Both the position numbers and the translations under genes were made by a program. A DNA stretch of 64,000 nt from Actinomortierella ambigua (Eukaryota > Mortierellomycota > Mortierellomycetes > Mortierellales > Mortierellaceae): positions 1-64,000 of the forward strand of contig JAAAJB010000124.1 of the NCBI GenBank assembly GCA_016098155.1, given 5' to 3'. The notes under the pieces were generated by a model that saw only the letters and a program-made list of their open reading frames with translations, had not been told where the DNA came from and did not search any database. Shown here one piece after another: positions 21,902 to 33,064 of the stretch. Numbering within the stretch: position 1 is the stretch's first letter; each line of letters opens with the position of its first letter.

Positions 21902-24753
21902 ATGTCCGCGGGCGACATCGACACTGAATTACATCACAATCCCCATAGCCAGGACGATGAAAATGTCGACGTGATGCCGGTCGACATGGTCGGCGACCTG
22001 GCCGATGGCGGGTGCGATAGTGACGACGCCCCCCCTGATTCGGCCTCTCTCAGACTGGAGACCTCGTGGGGGGACCGGCCTATCCGGCTGCCAGCGTACA
22101 CACCCTCGGTAGCCGCGAAGGAAAACTCTTTGGATTCGCCACCGACAACGCCTGTTGACGACCCCATCTATACGTTTGGGTCGAAGAAGCATTTTGGTTT
22201 TTCGGCACGCCAGAGTATTGCATCCTCCATCTTTCCTTGGCACAAGAACAAGCCCCAGGTCTTCCATCAGTACAGCCCTTCCCGGCCGCCCTTGAGCAAG
22301 CGCTCGAGCCTTTCTGGCCTCAAGGTCCTCCCAATCTTTTCGCCCGGAGCGGTCAAGCATCTGGACGATGAGGAAATCGATATCTTGTAAGTGGCGCTAG
22401 TCTTTCCCATTTTTCCCTTCCTTCTTCTCCCTCCCAAAGCTAAGAGCGATGGCGGGGGAGAGGCGAAGAGTAACACAGAGAATAACGGGAAGGACGAAAG
22501 AGGGAAAAGAACGTGAGTGTGGTGAGCTAAAGACGTCGTGTAACGCGTTGATGCTCTTGTGGCCGCGGTCCGGACATGAACCTTGAATTTAATCCCATGG
22601 TTTTTCCCACCAGAAAACGGGGGGCAACCTTGTTGAGATGCCTCGCCCACTCCTCCCCCCCCCTTTTTTTTTCTTTGTCTGCTTGGTTGCCTATCTACTC
22701 TTTCCTCTCTCCTCCCTCCTTTGGAGTATTCCTGCGTGTTTCTCACGTTTTGCAGGAGGTTTGTGTTAGAAAGCGGCGGACAAACACTCCTGTGTTTCTG
22801 GTGTGCTACTTGTCTCTGTCGGATTCGAACAGGGGGGCGTGCAAGTGCTAGACCACTGAGGACGAGGGGAGCAGGCGTGGGGTATGATCGGAATTCGCGG
22901 GCATTGTCGTATCACCCCGGATCACGCTATCAGTGCTTGTAGTATTGACATCCTGTCCATCATGCTCTCTCTCTTTTTTTTTGTAGGACTTGTAAAGGTT
23001 TGGATCTTGCCAAGCGAACCCTGGAGGTACTTCATAAGCTTGAGATTCCTGCCTGGCAGGATGTCACAGATCCTACTCAGTTGGAGTTTTTCCGTATTAG
23101 CGGAGCCATGACAAACTGTATCTTTCAGGTCTCGGGGCCACCTTTCCCAGCAGCGCCGTCAGCAGCAGAAGTAGCAGAGGGAGATGGATCAGAAGAACAG
23201 CAGCCACCTAAGCGACGAAAGGTGCTGTTGCGTGTTTATGGTATTGGTACCGACGCGCTGTTCTCGCGTGAGAAGGAGCTGTATTGGCTGCAAAACTTGG
23301 CCATGATGGACATTGGCCCGCCACTATTGGGTATCTTCAAGAACGGCCGTTTTGAAGAGTACATCGAGTCGACAACGTTGACAAAGGAGGACATTCGCGA
23401 TCCCAGAAACTCGCGGCATATTGCTCACCGCATGTGCGAGCTGCACAACCTTGTCAATGTGCTTCCACCACCAGAGCACTGTGTGTCTCAGACTCAGGAA
23501 AACATTTACAAGTGGCTCCCATTGGCCAAGGAGGCCATTGAGAAGATTTGTGCCAAGGACCCCTCGAAGCGACAGGTCATGGACGACTTTGACTTTAACA
23601 AGCTCCTAGCTGAGATTGACGAAGTTTACGTTGAACTGAGCAAAGTGCACTCTCCAATTGTTTTTGCCCACAATGATGTAATGTCACATGCATGAATGTT
23701 TGTTTGCTCGGTGAAAAAAAAAAAAAAGAAAAGTTCTACAATGCGTGCAGCTTCACACTAACACATGTCTGTTCTCCCCCCCCCCCGGGCCTCGTCCCTT
23801 GCAATCCCGTTTGAAATCAACAGACGCAATACGGTAACATCCTCAGAACGACAGACGGTAGTGGCGAGTTGGTGGTGATTGACTTTGAGTATGCAGGCTA
23901 TAACACGCGCGGCTTTGATATTGGCAACCACTTTTGTGAGTGGACGGCCGACTACCACTCGGACCGACCGTCAGTGCTGCACCCGGACCGGTACCCGACC
24001 AAGGCGGAGCAACTCAACTTCTTGGAGGCGTACATGGAGGCCGAGATTGCGATGACAGGCTATCACCTGACGGCCATCAATATCGAAAAGTACAATCAAA
24101 AGTATCATCGCCGGCGCAGTATCCGCAACGCCGTCGCCAGTGGTATTGCCAAGGCTGTTGCCGCCACATCCTCTGCCCTGCGTCGCCGGTCGACGGAGGG
24201 TGGGGTGGTGGTGGAGCCTGAATCTGGTGTGGAACAGGAACAACAGCAGTCTTCGTCGCAACCTCTGGCGCCATCATCGCCTCCGCAACTACAGAAACAA
24301 GGATCGACAACCTCCTCCATCTCGGCCGCTACGACGACATCGACCGAGTCGCTGGAAGAGAGCAGCACGACAACATTTGTGACAACCAATGGAGAGGGCG
24401 GTGTCCAAGGAGGAACGATGTCGCCAAAATCTGACGCAGCAGCAGTAGCAGCAGCAGCGGGCGGTAAGGGGAACAGCGCACTGGAGAATGAGGCAACGAT
24501 CAAGGCAGCGGCTGCACAGACGGCGGTATCGCGCCGAAAAGGAGGAGATGGAGGAGGAGGAGTGAGCAAGGCCGAGATTCTGGACTCGATGTACAAGGAA
24601 GTGAACAAGTTTGCTCTGACGTCGCACATCATGTGGGGTCTGTGGGGCTTGATCCAGGCACCACAGTCCGAGATTGAATTTGACTACTTTGAATATGCCC
24701 TGCAGCGGTTGACCGAGTTCCGGCGACGACGGCCCGAGTTTATGGGCTTGTAA
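21902..24753 (+). CDS. CKI1: Choline kinase
   Basis: Phosphorylates choline (possibly ethanolamine) with ATP, the first step of the CDP-choline route to phosphatidylcholine. Exons 21902-22386, 22987-23677 and 23824-24753 give 701 residues. The kinase core starts near residue 165 (TCKGLDLAKRTLEVLHKLEIPAW). The Brenner catalytic motif HNDTQYGNIL lies across the second splice junction (Asp 392), and the choline-kinase motif VVIDFEYAGYNTRGFDIGNHFCEW follows. A Ser/Thr/Ala/Gln-rich disordered insert of about 150 residues (24112-24570) interrupts the C-terminal lobe before the final helices (SHIMWGLWGLIQA). The N-terminal 160 residues look like a regulatory extension (FGSKKHFGFSARQSIAS). An in-frame ATG at 21842 could add 20 residues, but that stretch is pyrimidine-rich like a leader. 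Confidence 0.93.
22810..22870 (-). other. tRNA-like remnant in choline kinase intron 1
   Basis: On the minus strand a D-arm-like CTCAGTGGTCTAG is followed by TTGCACGC and a T-loop/B-box match, GTTCGAATCC. The distance between the GG of the D-loop and the T-loop is about 10 bases shorter than in a tRNA, and the anticodon stem is missing. It could be a decayed tRNA gene or the head of a tRNA-derived short repeat. It is not a functional tRNA as read. Confidence 0.25.
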
Positions 24754-24991
24754 ACAGAAGCAACACCATGATAACCCCCCCCCTTCCAAAAACCTCACCA
24801 CCAAAAAAAAAAAAAAAATGCGATTAAAAAAAAAAAGTTTAAAAAAAATTAGTCGAGAACGCGTATTTCTCGTACCTGTCTTAATTTATTCAGGCAATTC
24901 CACTTGTGTGCACAAACATCACCATTACACTCCTTCCATTATTACTCGCCGTGCTCTCCACAGGACGCTCAACCATTTTACTTGCTTGGGA

Positions 24992-27900
24992 ATGTCGTGG
25001 AATGAGTTTGCGCTCGAGCTAGCCAAGAGACAACATGATCTTGAGACGCTCTACAGCGACATTGACATTCCTGACCATGAAAAGACTACCCAGTACTCAG
25101 AGTTATTTGGTCATGTGCTGGGCATGATGAATGACCAAGTCAGGCAGCTACAGGACCTAAAGGATCGCTTGAATGAAGAAGTGGAGACTTTCCAGACAGA
25201 GATTCAGAACCTCACGCTGTGGCTCGGACAGGAGGACAATAGCGTGGAACAGCTGAGCAAGAAGCTTGAAGGACTGGTATGGATATGGATAGAGGTTCCC
25301 CCTCCCCTCCAATATTGGGAAGAAGTGGGAGCAAGAGTATGCTCACGACTCCAAGATCAAGGTTGTTCAAGTTCTGACTCCTTTTGTTTTTCTATCAAAA
25401 TAGTCACTCTACTCAAAACACAGGTTACTACGAGAAGAACGCGACAGTCGATTTGAGCTCTATGCCCAAAAGCTCGAAACCATCCGTGGTTTGCATCGCC
25501 AGCTACACGACTTTTCGATCCAATTGGGATCATCCTTCGTCGATCCTGGACCATACCCCGAGGAAGGTGCCCTTGTCACATTTGATGTCACCCAGACGTT
25601 TACCTACAACATAGAGGAGTGCCAGAGAGAGAAGGTAAAAGAAGGGTTACTTGTACGGCTGGAATCAAATCGCTGCATGGGTGACTGTGCGTGTTTCGGA
25701 CTACTTACACCTTTTTATTTTTCAAAAAAAAAAAAAAAAAAAAAATAGGGTCGAAGGATTGAACAGATCAAGCAACTGATTGTAGCCATCAAACACTTGT
25801 GGGGCGAATTGGGATGGACACCACAGGACGCGTTTGATCGCAACGTGATTGAGAAGGGCGACGATGGAAACTACAGTTTGCTGGAGGAAACCATTGCACG
25901 GCTAGAACTAAAGCAGACCATGTTGGAGGACGAGCGTAAGAAGCGCGAGACGCATGTCCAGGAGCTACGGAACGAGATCAAGGCCCTCTGGGAGAAGCTT
26001 AGGGTCGAGGACGATGAGCAAGAACGGTTCTTTGAAAACCATCTCGGACTTTCTGTGGTGACAGTGAATGCTGTAAGGGCTTGTTGATTGGACTGGATCT
26101 TTGGTACGAAGTCTGTTTTGTGAGGGCAAGAAACCCCTCCCTCTAACGACAAGAATCCAAACTCATCCTTTTTTTTTTTTTTTTTTTTTTTGCTCCGCAC
26201 GGGATATCTCTAGCACAAGAAGGAACTCGCACGGTTACATAACCTGAAGAAGCTTCGATTGGAGGAATTTATTGCAGAGGAGCGCTACAAAATTGGCGAA
26301 CTATGGGATCAACTCTATTACTCGACAGAGCAGCGCGAGGCGTTCGAGCCCATGTTCACCGAAGACCTGACGGATGAGTTGCTGGAGCTGCACGAACAGG
26401 AGGTATCACGGTTGGCGCAAGAAGCCGAGGAGGTTCGACCAATTCTAGTGGCTGTGGAGCGGTATGAGCGGATGGTGGAGGAAGTCCGAGCATTCGAGGT
26501 CTCGACGCAGGATTCGACTCGGCTTTTGAAGGCCGAGCCAGGTCTATTGCTCAGGGAGGAGAAGACGCGGCGACGACTCCAGAGGGAACAGCCGGTGCTG
26601 GAGCAGGAGCTGCAGCGGCTGTTGTTGCAGTTTCAGGAAGAACAGGGGAGACCGTTCTTGGTTTATGGAGAAGAATACATCGTGACAATGAAGTCGCACA
26701 TGGCGGAGGCTCGCGAAGGCAGAGATATCGTGCGAAGAAAAAGGGTAATGCCTTGTTACCACAACAACAACAACAACGTTTGGTAATTTGTGCAGCTTGT
26801 TCGTTTGAAAGAAGAATGGCTCTCTAATGCTCTTCCTTCCGTCGTTCTTTTTTTAATACATTTTTAGGAGCAACGTCGAGAGCTAAGGCTGGCAGGCGAC
26901 CTTCGATACGGTGCGCAAAACCCAAAGAACCCCAAGGCGACCTACCACAGCTTTGTGCGTTCCATCTCACCGCCACTACTCATGGACTCTACTGCACCCC
27001 AGACACCAACCCACTCTCGGACGTACAATGTACTGGCATCTTCACCTCACCCAACAACACCATCGCGATCAAAAGTATGGATGATGTCCCCCCGTACTCC
27101 ACGGGCGCACGCAGCAGGCGGGAGCGGCACCCTCACCGCCGTTCCTCAGAGCCCAGCGTCCAAGATGACGCAGTACTTGCTTCAAACACCCTCGGGACAG
27201 ATGCACAAGCGCCTGGGAGGTGGAGGAGATAACGGTAGCAAGACCAACCTTGTCTCTCGGAGCGAGTCGCCTGCGGTTCAGCGAACGATGATGATGCCCT
27301 CTTCAATGACGTCGACGACGCCCAAGAGGAGCGTGAGTGTGGCGGTTTTGGAAGGAGGCGGAGCAGGACAGTTGCCAGGCTCGTTATCGTCCAGTGCATG
27401 GACACCGACACGGAGTCAGTCGATCATCTCGGTGGCGTCGATGGATCTGAATGATGTTGTGGAGGAGGACAACGACGAGGAGTATCAGCCATCGACACCG
27501 ACGCGCACACGGACACCTCGGCCGGTTGCTCTAGAGCTGATGGCGACGAATGGAGTAGAGCTGGAGGTCACCAGAGGAGGAGGAGGTGCTGGTGTTGGTG
27601 GTGGAGGCGTGAAGGCGTCGACGACGATGGCTCGGCTGCGAGCCATGGCTGAGACGAACAAACGGATCCCCAAGCGGACAGCGGCGGAGCTGTCATCATC
27701 GTCAACATCAACATCATCGTCGCTGTCGTCGTCGTCGTCGTCGTTGCAGCCCACGAATGGGTCGCGCTCACCCTCTCCGTCGCGACAGCATCACGGTCAC
27801 CCTCAGCATCCGCATTCACAAGTGCATCGCCGTCCTCAGCACCACGACGCCAACCCGTTCTTCACATCCGAGTCTGTGCAACGACTTGGTGCGGGTGGGA

Positions 27901-28340
27901 TGGTACAGAATGTTGAGCAAATAGAAGTAGAAGAAGAAGAAGAAGAAGGGGACGTGATGATCGACGGAGTCTCCATGACCGGCGGCAACAGGAGCAGTAG
28001 CAATAGCAGTGGAAGCAGTAGTAGGAGTGACACGATGCCGGCAGGCAGTACGAACCAAAAACACTCGCACCACCAACAGCGACTCCGAGGTGGGCGGAGT
28101 AAGAGCCAGCCAATCGAGGTTGATAGAGATGGCGAGGACGATGGATGGGAGACAGAGGAGGAGGACGATAGGATGGCATTAGAACCTGACGAGCATGCCA
28201 AAGCCAAGCGGCGGAGGCAGGATACCGACGCTCCAATGGGACCCCCCTCCTCCAAGCCAAGAGGTGCTGGTGGAAATGTGTCTGGGTCCAGTGGGGCCTC
28301 GACAGGCTCGCGTTTAGATGCCATGATCATCCACGACTAG
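24992..28340 (+). CDS. ASE1: Microtubule-bundling protein of the Ase1/PRC1/MAP65 family
   Basis: Antiparallel microtubule crosslinker that organises the spindle midzone and guides cytokinesis. Exons 24992-25276, 25404-25634, 25749-26072, 26214-26744 and 26868-28340, all phase 0, give 947 residues. The N-terminal about 460 residues are coiled coil, with family-like stretches: ETLYSDIDIPDHE near the start, ETIRGLHRQLHDFSIQLG, and the spectrin-like microtubule-binding part LKKLRLEEFIAEERYKIGEL followed by LWDQLYYSTEQREAF. The C-terminal half is basic, Ser/Pro-rich and disordered, with many S/TP sites that could be Cdk targets. Intron 2 ends in a run of 22 A directly before TAG instead of a pyrimidine tract. 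It is the next gene after choline kinase on the same strand, 238 bases away. Confidence 0.9.
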
Positions 28341-30575
28341 CTTTATTTGTTGCGGAGGAGGGGGTTGATTGTTTTTTTTTCTTTTTTATTTCTTTTATGT
28401 AGCACTACCGCTCTAATGTATACTATTCCTCTCAATACAACAATATATTCTCAGACTTCAAGCGTGCATGAAACCAAACGACGATTCATTGGACGAAGAT
28501 CGAAGAATCGCAAGATGCACCCGGCGAGCTGATGCTTGACTTTATCTTAGGCTTACTGTCCTCTGAGCTATACATCATCACCACCGCCTTTAGAGCCTGA
28601 TAAAGTAGCTACGATAAAGATGCTCCTACCTTCGGCCTTGAAATAAACCATCGCCTTCTTCCTACCTTGATACAATTTTTGTCCCTGTCCACTAACTTGA
28701 GGTTGGAGGAGCGTGGGCTAGATCTCGAGCATATTTACCTTATTATCTCTGGAGGTAAAGGGCTTGGTCTCGCCTTTCAACACCCTCAGACGCTATGACA
28801 ACACCTTTGGTGCTGGAAGATCGACTTTAAAGGGTAAAACGTTGCTTTCATAGGTCTCGTTGTTGAAGACTTTCCTACAATCAAGCAATATCATGGTCAT
28901 GCTTTCGTTCAGAGTATGTAACTTTGTGAACAATGATGACCTAGAGAGTTAATGGTATCATTCAGGAGAGTTTGTTGACAGTATTGTGTTTATCTCGTAA
29001 TAGGAGCATTTGAGAAGATATGCGGTGAGATGTTCTTGGCGCAGGCAGGTCGACACCCAAGGGCGTCTCGTTGCCATCACAAGTTGAGGATCTCAAGGCA
29101 TTTCTAGAATCAGATACAATGATCTTATTCCTGGCTTTCAAGGTAAGCTACACAATATGAATCTCTCAACAACTTGGCATGGATAGTTTTTTTTTTTGAC
29201 ACGATGCCGATATTTTGAATTCCTATACGATAGGAACACTTTTGACGGTTTGCTGTTGACGGGAGAGATGTCTTGGCGATGTCAACGCAGACACCCTTTA
29301 GCAGCAGTAGTAACGAGAACACGGACGAGAACGGCATTGATGGTACTCCGTCTGCCGACGTTCCTGCACGGCCCAGTACCCCACCCACCGAAAAAGCGAC
29401 CCAACCCCTTCCATCTTGTATTCTCCGTCGAGGCAACTCAAGCGAGCACAAGACCACTTCGACTTTGCGGACGACGATCAGGATGATGGTTGAACACATA
29501 TCTTGAGAAAATCTCCGTCCATTCCTGCTATGCTCTCTATCCAAAGTGGGAATGCCACATTTGACATCCCCAACCACTCAGAAACAAACGCGCTCGAACC
29601 ACTTCTCTCTCATTGCCACTCAAGACATACTCCACCCATTCGACCATCCCATTGACACAGCATAAACATGTTGAACCCAAAAAACAACCTAAGGGTCCCC
29701 AAGGTACTCCTCTCTCTACATCATTAACATCCCTAGGAGACAAGGAATTCCAGGTGCACTCTTCATTCTAACCCTCCATGGCTGTTGTATTGTAGCACGA
29801 TAGGTGAAAAGGAGGGAAACCCTGACCACTTTCAAAGGTAACTCCTACCATAGGCACTTTGACTTTGAAGACCACTCGATCTGCACAAGCTCCCGCCAAA
29901 ATTCAGGCGACCTCATTCATAACCATTCCAGCGCACCAAGTAGACTTGCTTCATCAAATTTGTCAGCAAGGAATGCCGTCCTTCTTCAACATCATCTTTG
30001 GTAGCAGACTTCAGCTGAGGAGCGTAGTCACGAGGAAGCAACATGACAGCGACTCAAGAAGTATAGCACATAAAGTATCATTCTCATAAGTAGTTTCTCT
30101 GATACCGAAAAAAACACATCGTTGTGTTTTGTTTAAAAAAATAAATATCATTTGTACTTGCATTCGTTTCGGTCCTCCGAAGGAACGAAGATGCGCAGCT
30201 CAAGCTCATACATTCAGATATGCAAATTATGAACAGTGAACTAGGGTGCGAATTATGAATGAGTTCAACTTTGCGTCCGTGCGTGAGCTTCGTGCTGCTG
30301 TAGCTCTAGGCAATGAAGGTGAGAACCACTGTGCATCACAGCTCGTTGACACCTTTTTCACCACAATCCTACGACCTTGCTTGTCCTCTTTCACACGAGA
30401 ATTTAAGGGAATACAAGCCTTTGAGTTTGATGTGAGTTGTGGACCATGGGTGATCCAATGGTTGACGATAGTGTACCAGCAGAGTAACAGGGGGGAGGGG
30501 GAGAGATTGGGCGTGGAGCAGCATTGTGAGTGGAGGAAAATCGTTGGACTGCGATGAATGGTCTAATTGCTTTAT
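28341..30575. other. Gene-poor gap with possible gene relics
   Basis: About 2.2 kb. Base composition is less biased than in other spacers and short coding-like pieces appear on the plus strand: a Leu-rich piece near 28670-28770, a Ser/Thr/Pro-rich piece of 77 codons at 29273-29506, and another at 29859-30089. Each is cut by stops, and no splice model joins them. They may be remains of a decayed gene. No family is recognised. Confidence 0.35.
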
Positions 30576-31364
30576 TTACTTGTCCTTGTTGAACTTGTCC
30601 ATTCTGTCCAGAAGAACCTGTCGGATACGGGGCCAGTCCTCTTCGTAGACGCTATAGATGTACAGATGACCAAACTTGTGGGTCGCTTCACACCAGAACT
30701 GGTCCTTTTGGATATGCTCGAGAGGGAGCCCGCAGGTCTCCTCGAGGAAGCGGCGCATGCCAAAGTTTTCCTTTTGCGTCTCGTACGTGATCTAAAATGA
30801 AATGGGCACATGGATGCATAGGAACGCCTCGCCGTTGGTTAAAAAGGAAAGGAAAAAGTCACGGCGAGCTCCCCCCCCCTCCCTCTCTATTGTTTTCTGT
30901 ATGATCTTGTCCTCCCATGTCCCCGCCGTCTTTTTTTTTCCATCTCTACTCTCTTTAGTTACCTTGTGCATCTTGTCATCCTCAAAGAGTCCGCGCATCA
31001 GCTCGTAGAGGGCCTCGGTGCCATATCCACCAGACCAGTACTTCTTGTAGAGGATGATGCCGACGAGGGCGTTACGATCCTTGCGATTGATGGTGTTGGC
31101 GCCCATGACGCCGGCCAACTCGCCAGTGACCTTGTCGTGAACGTAAAAGGTCGAGCCAGCGTCTTCCTGGATGAGCTTGACGTGGCGTTCACGGCGGGTA
31201 GTGATCTCATCGGCGGTCCAGCCACCCTGCCAGCCCTTGGCCATGTTTTTGAGGAACTCCATGGTGTTTGGGTCGGAGAACATGAGGCGCATAGCCTCGT
31301 CGTCCTTTGGGTCAGGGTAGTCGAGGGTCAAGCGTCTGGTTTCGATAGTCTTTGGCTGAGGCAT
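30576..31364 (-). CDS. GNAT-family N-acetyltransferase
   Basis: Transfers acetyl from acetyl-CoA to an amine; the substrate is unknown. Two exons, 30963-31364 and 30576-30791, joined in phase 0, give 205 residues. The order is typical of RimJ/RimL-like GNATs: ETRRLTLDYPDPKDDEAM at the start; a central strand with VTGELAGVMGANTINRKDRNALVGIIL; then the acetyl-CoA loop region YWSGGYGTEALYELM (G-x-G-T form of the Q/R-x-x-G-x-G/A motif). The second exon holds ENFGMRRFLEETCG and closing strands ending HLYIYSVYEEDW. There is no targeting signal. It is divergent from the gene at 31992. Confidence 0.88.
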
Positions 31365-31991
31365 GGTGGGAGGAGGAGGCTGCAAGGAAGAAGGAAGAGA
31401 GAGAAGGAGAGAGAGAGGGAGAGAAAGAAAGAGAGAAGGGGCAATTGTGGAATTGGGGTGGCAAAGTAAATAAACGGGATTGTTGTCTGTATCAGAGAGG
31501 ACTGATACTCCACAAGGGTAAAATAGAAAAAAATAAAGGTCCGAAGAAGGCCCTCGTGGGTGAGGGTGCGGTGTTGTTGGGAAACAAACAGGCGGTTGCA
31601 GCGAAGGAGAGAGGGCGTTTATTTTTTTGTTCTCGCACTCTCTGTTGTCATTCGTCTTTTTTTTCTTTTTGGGAACCCACCCACTCTCTTTCCAAGAATG
31701 GAAGCAACCCGAGTTTCCTTTTGACTTGCCCAAACAAACTTTCCACAACAACACAACAATCCCTCTCACCAGTGACACACACTTTTGTTTCCACTAGGTT
31801 CTTTTTTCTCTTGTTTTATTGACCCTTTGCACTACTTTTCTCTCTTCTTTTCTCTTTCATTCTTACCTGGACACCTCTGGACAAACAGACACAAAGAACC
31901 ACTCTTGACAACAGCAACGCATCTCCACCTGCTCAACCATTTCAACAGTACCACCAACCAACACTACACACCAGCCAAAACAGAACTGAAT
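31365..31991. promoter_or_regulatory. Shared divergent promoter region
   Basis: 627 bases between the GNAT gene (minus) and the small membrane-protein gene (plus). The GNAT side is purine-rich on the plus strand (31376-31440), which is pyrimidine-rich in its own leader. The plus-strand side is also CT- and CA-rich. No TATA box is evident. Confidence 0.4.
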
Positions 31992-32309
31992 ATGGGGTCC
32001 TTCCACAAGATCGCAGAACACATGGACAGGGAGAAGATCGACCAGTATTGGCGTGAGCTGGTCACCCTTTCCAGAGAATCCTACTTCCTACCCTCCATCG
32101 TGATCTGCGTGACCATTGCCGTGCTCTTCACCTACCTCCAGGAAAACAAACACGTTGCCCACGGTGCTGCGATTGAGGAGAGCGATGATGCCCTCGATGT
32201 CGACGATGCCGTCTCTGCTGCTCCGTCCGCCAAGAGCCACGACGACACCAACGGCACTGACGATGCCAAGGCCGCCGTCAAGAAGGCCTTTGCTGTTTCT
32301 TCCACGTAA
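31992..32309 (+). CDS. Small single-pass membrane protein, unknown
   Basis: Single-exon frame of 105 residues. Residues about 33-50 (LPSIVICVTIAVLFTYL) form one hydrophobic helix, flanked by a charged amphipathic N-terminus (MDREKIDQYWRELVTLSRES) and an acidic, Ala/Asp-rich tail. No signal cleavage site is visible, so it is probably a membrane-anchored protein; orientation and organelle are unknown. ATG 31992 is preceded by a CA-rich leader, as for other genes here. Family not recognised. Coding bias (C- or G-ending codons) resembles well-expressed neighbours, which supports a real gene. Confidence 0.7.
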   Translation: MGSFHKIAEHMDREKIDQYWRELVTLSRESYFLPSIVICVTIAVLFTYLQENKHVAHGAAIEESDDALDVDDAVSAAPSAKSHDDTNGTDDAKAAVKKAFAVSST

Positions 32310-33064
32310 CTACAATGGACCTCACTTTGCCCACCCTGCCACCACGCTACACCCCAACCACTCTCCACTCCTTCTCAATTTGTCCGTTCCAAAGCATTTT
32401 GTCCCCATTTTTTTTTTTTTTTTTTTTTTTTTTGCTGACACTACCACATGGTGCAACACTGCCAAGGGATCCCATGTACGAGACTCGCAGAGCTTGGGAT
32501 TCGCGCTTTCGGACTCGAGTACACACGTGCACTGGACCATGCCTGTCACAAGGCCCGCGCGTATCTCACCAGTACCCAGCAACGCTTTTTAGCTGCGCAG
32601 GAACCACCTTTTTCGTTTTACCAGATTTTACACTGCCTATTGTGATAATGCCCAACGATACAGATCCGACCAGTCTCTTCATGAGATGGTCAGAAAGCCA
32701 GCCTATGAAAAGAAGTGGCAGGACTCGCACACTTCAAACTTTCCGTGGCGGGGGGAGCGCGTCTCAATGCCACCCTTGTGCCCTCTCTCTCAGCTCCCTC
32801 ACACTTGTGTTTATTATTTTTGTAATTTTTTTTCCCCTTGCAACATAAAAAGGGTCCCTCTCTCTTTCTTTTCCCCCCTCTCTCTCTCTCCGCCTTTCAC
32901 TCTCGGCTCAACTTTCCTGATCCTTCCGTCCTGTCAGTCCGCCAGCAACAAAATATCGCCCGCTTTTCTTTTCAACGAGAGGACGTCAAGGATACCCGCA
33001 CTCAGGGAGAGGTTGCGCGCAGGGACATTGTTGTTTTAAAAAAACAAAGAAAAATAGAAGTGAC
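32310..33064. other. Spacer before the sphingoid phosphatase gene
   Basis: 755 bases with a T24 run (about 32410-32433) shortly after the previous stop, and CT-rich sequence (about 32850-32900) ahead of ATG 33065. No gene seen. Confidence 0.55.

Noticed and set aside
22810..22870. Functional tRNA gene
   Set aside because: The anticodon arm is missing and the acceptor stem does not pair; kept only as a possible relic.
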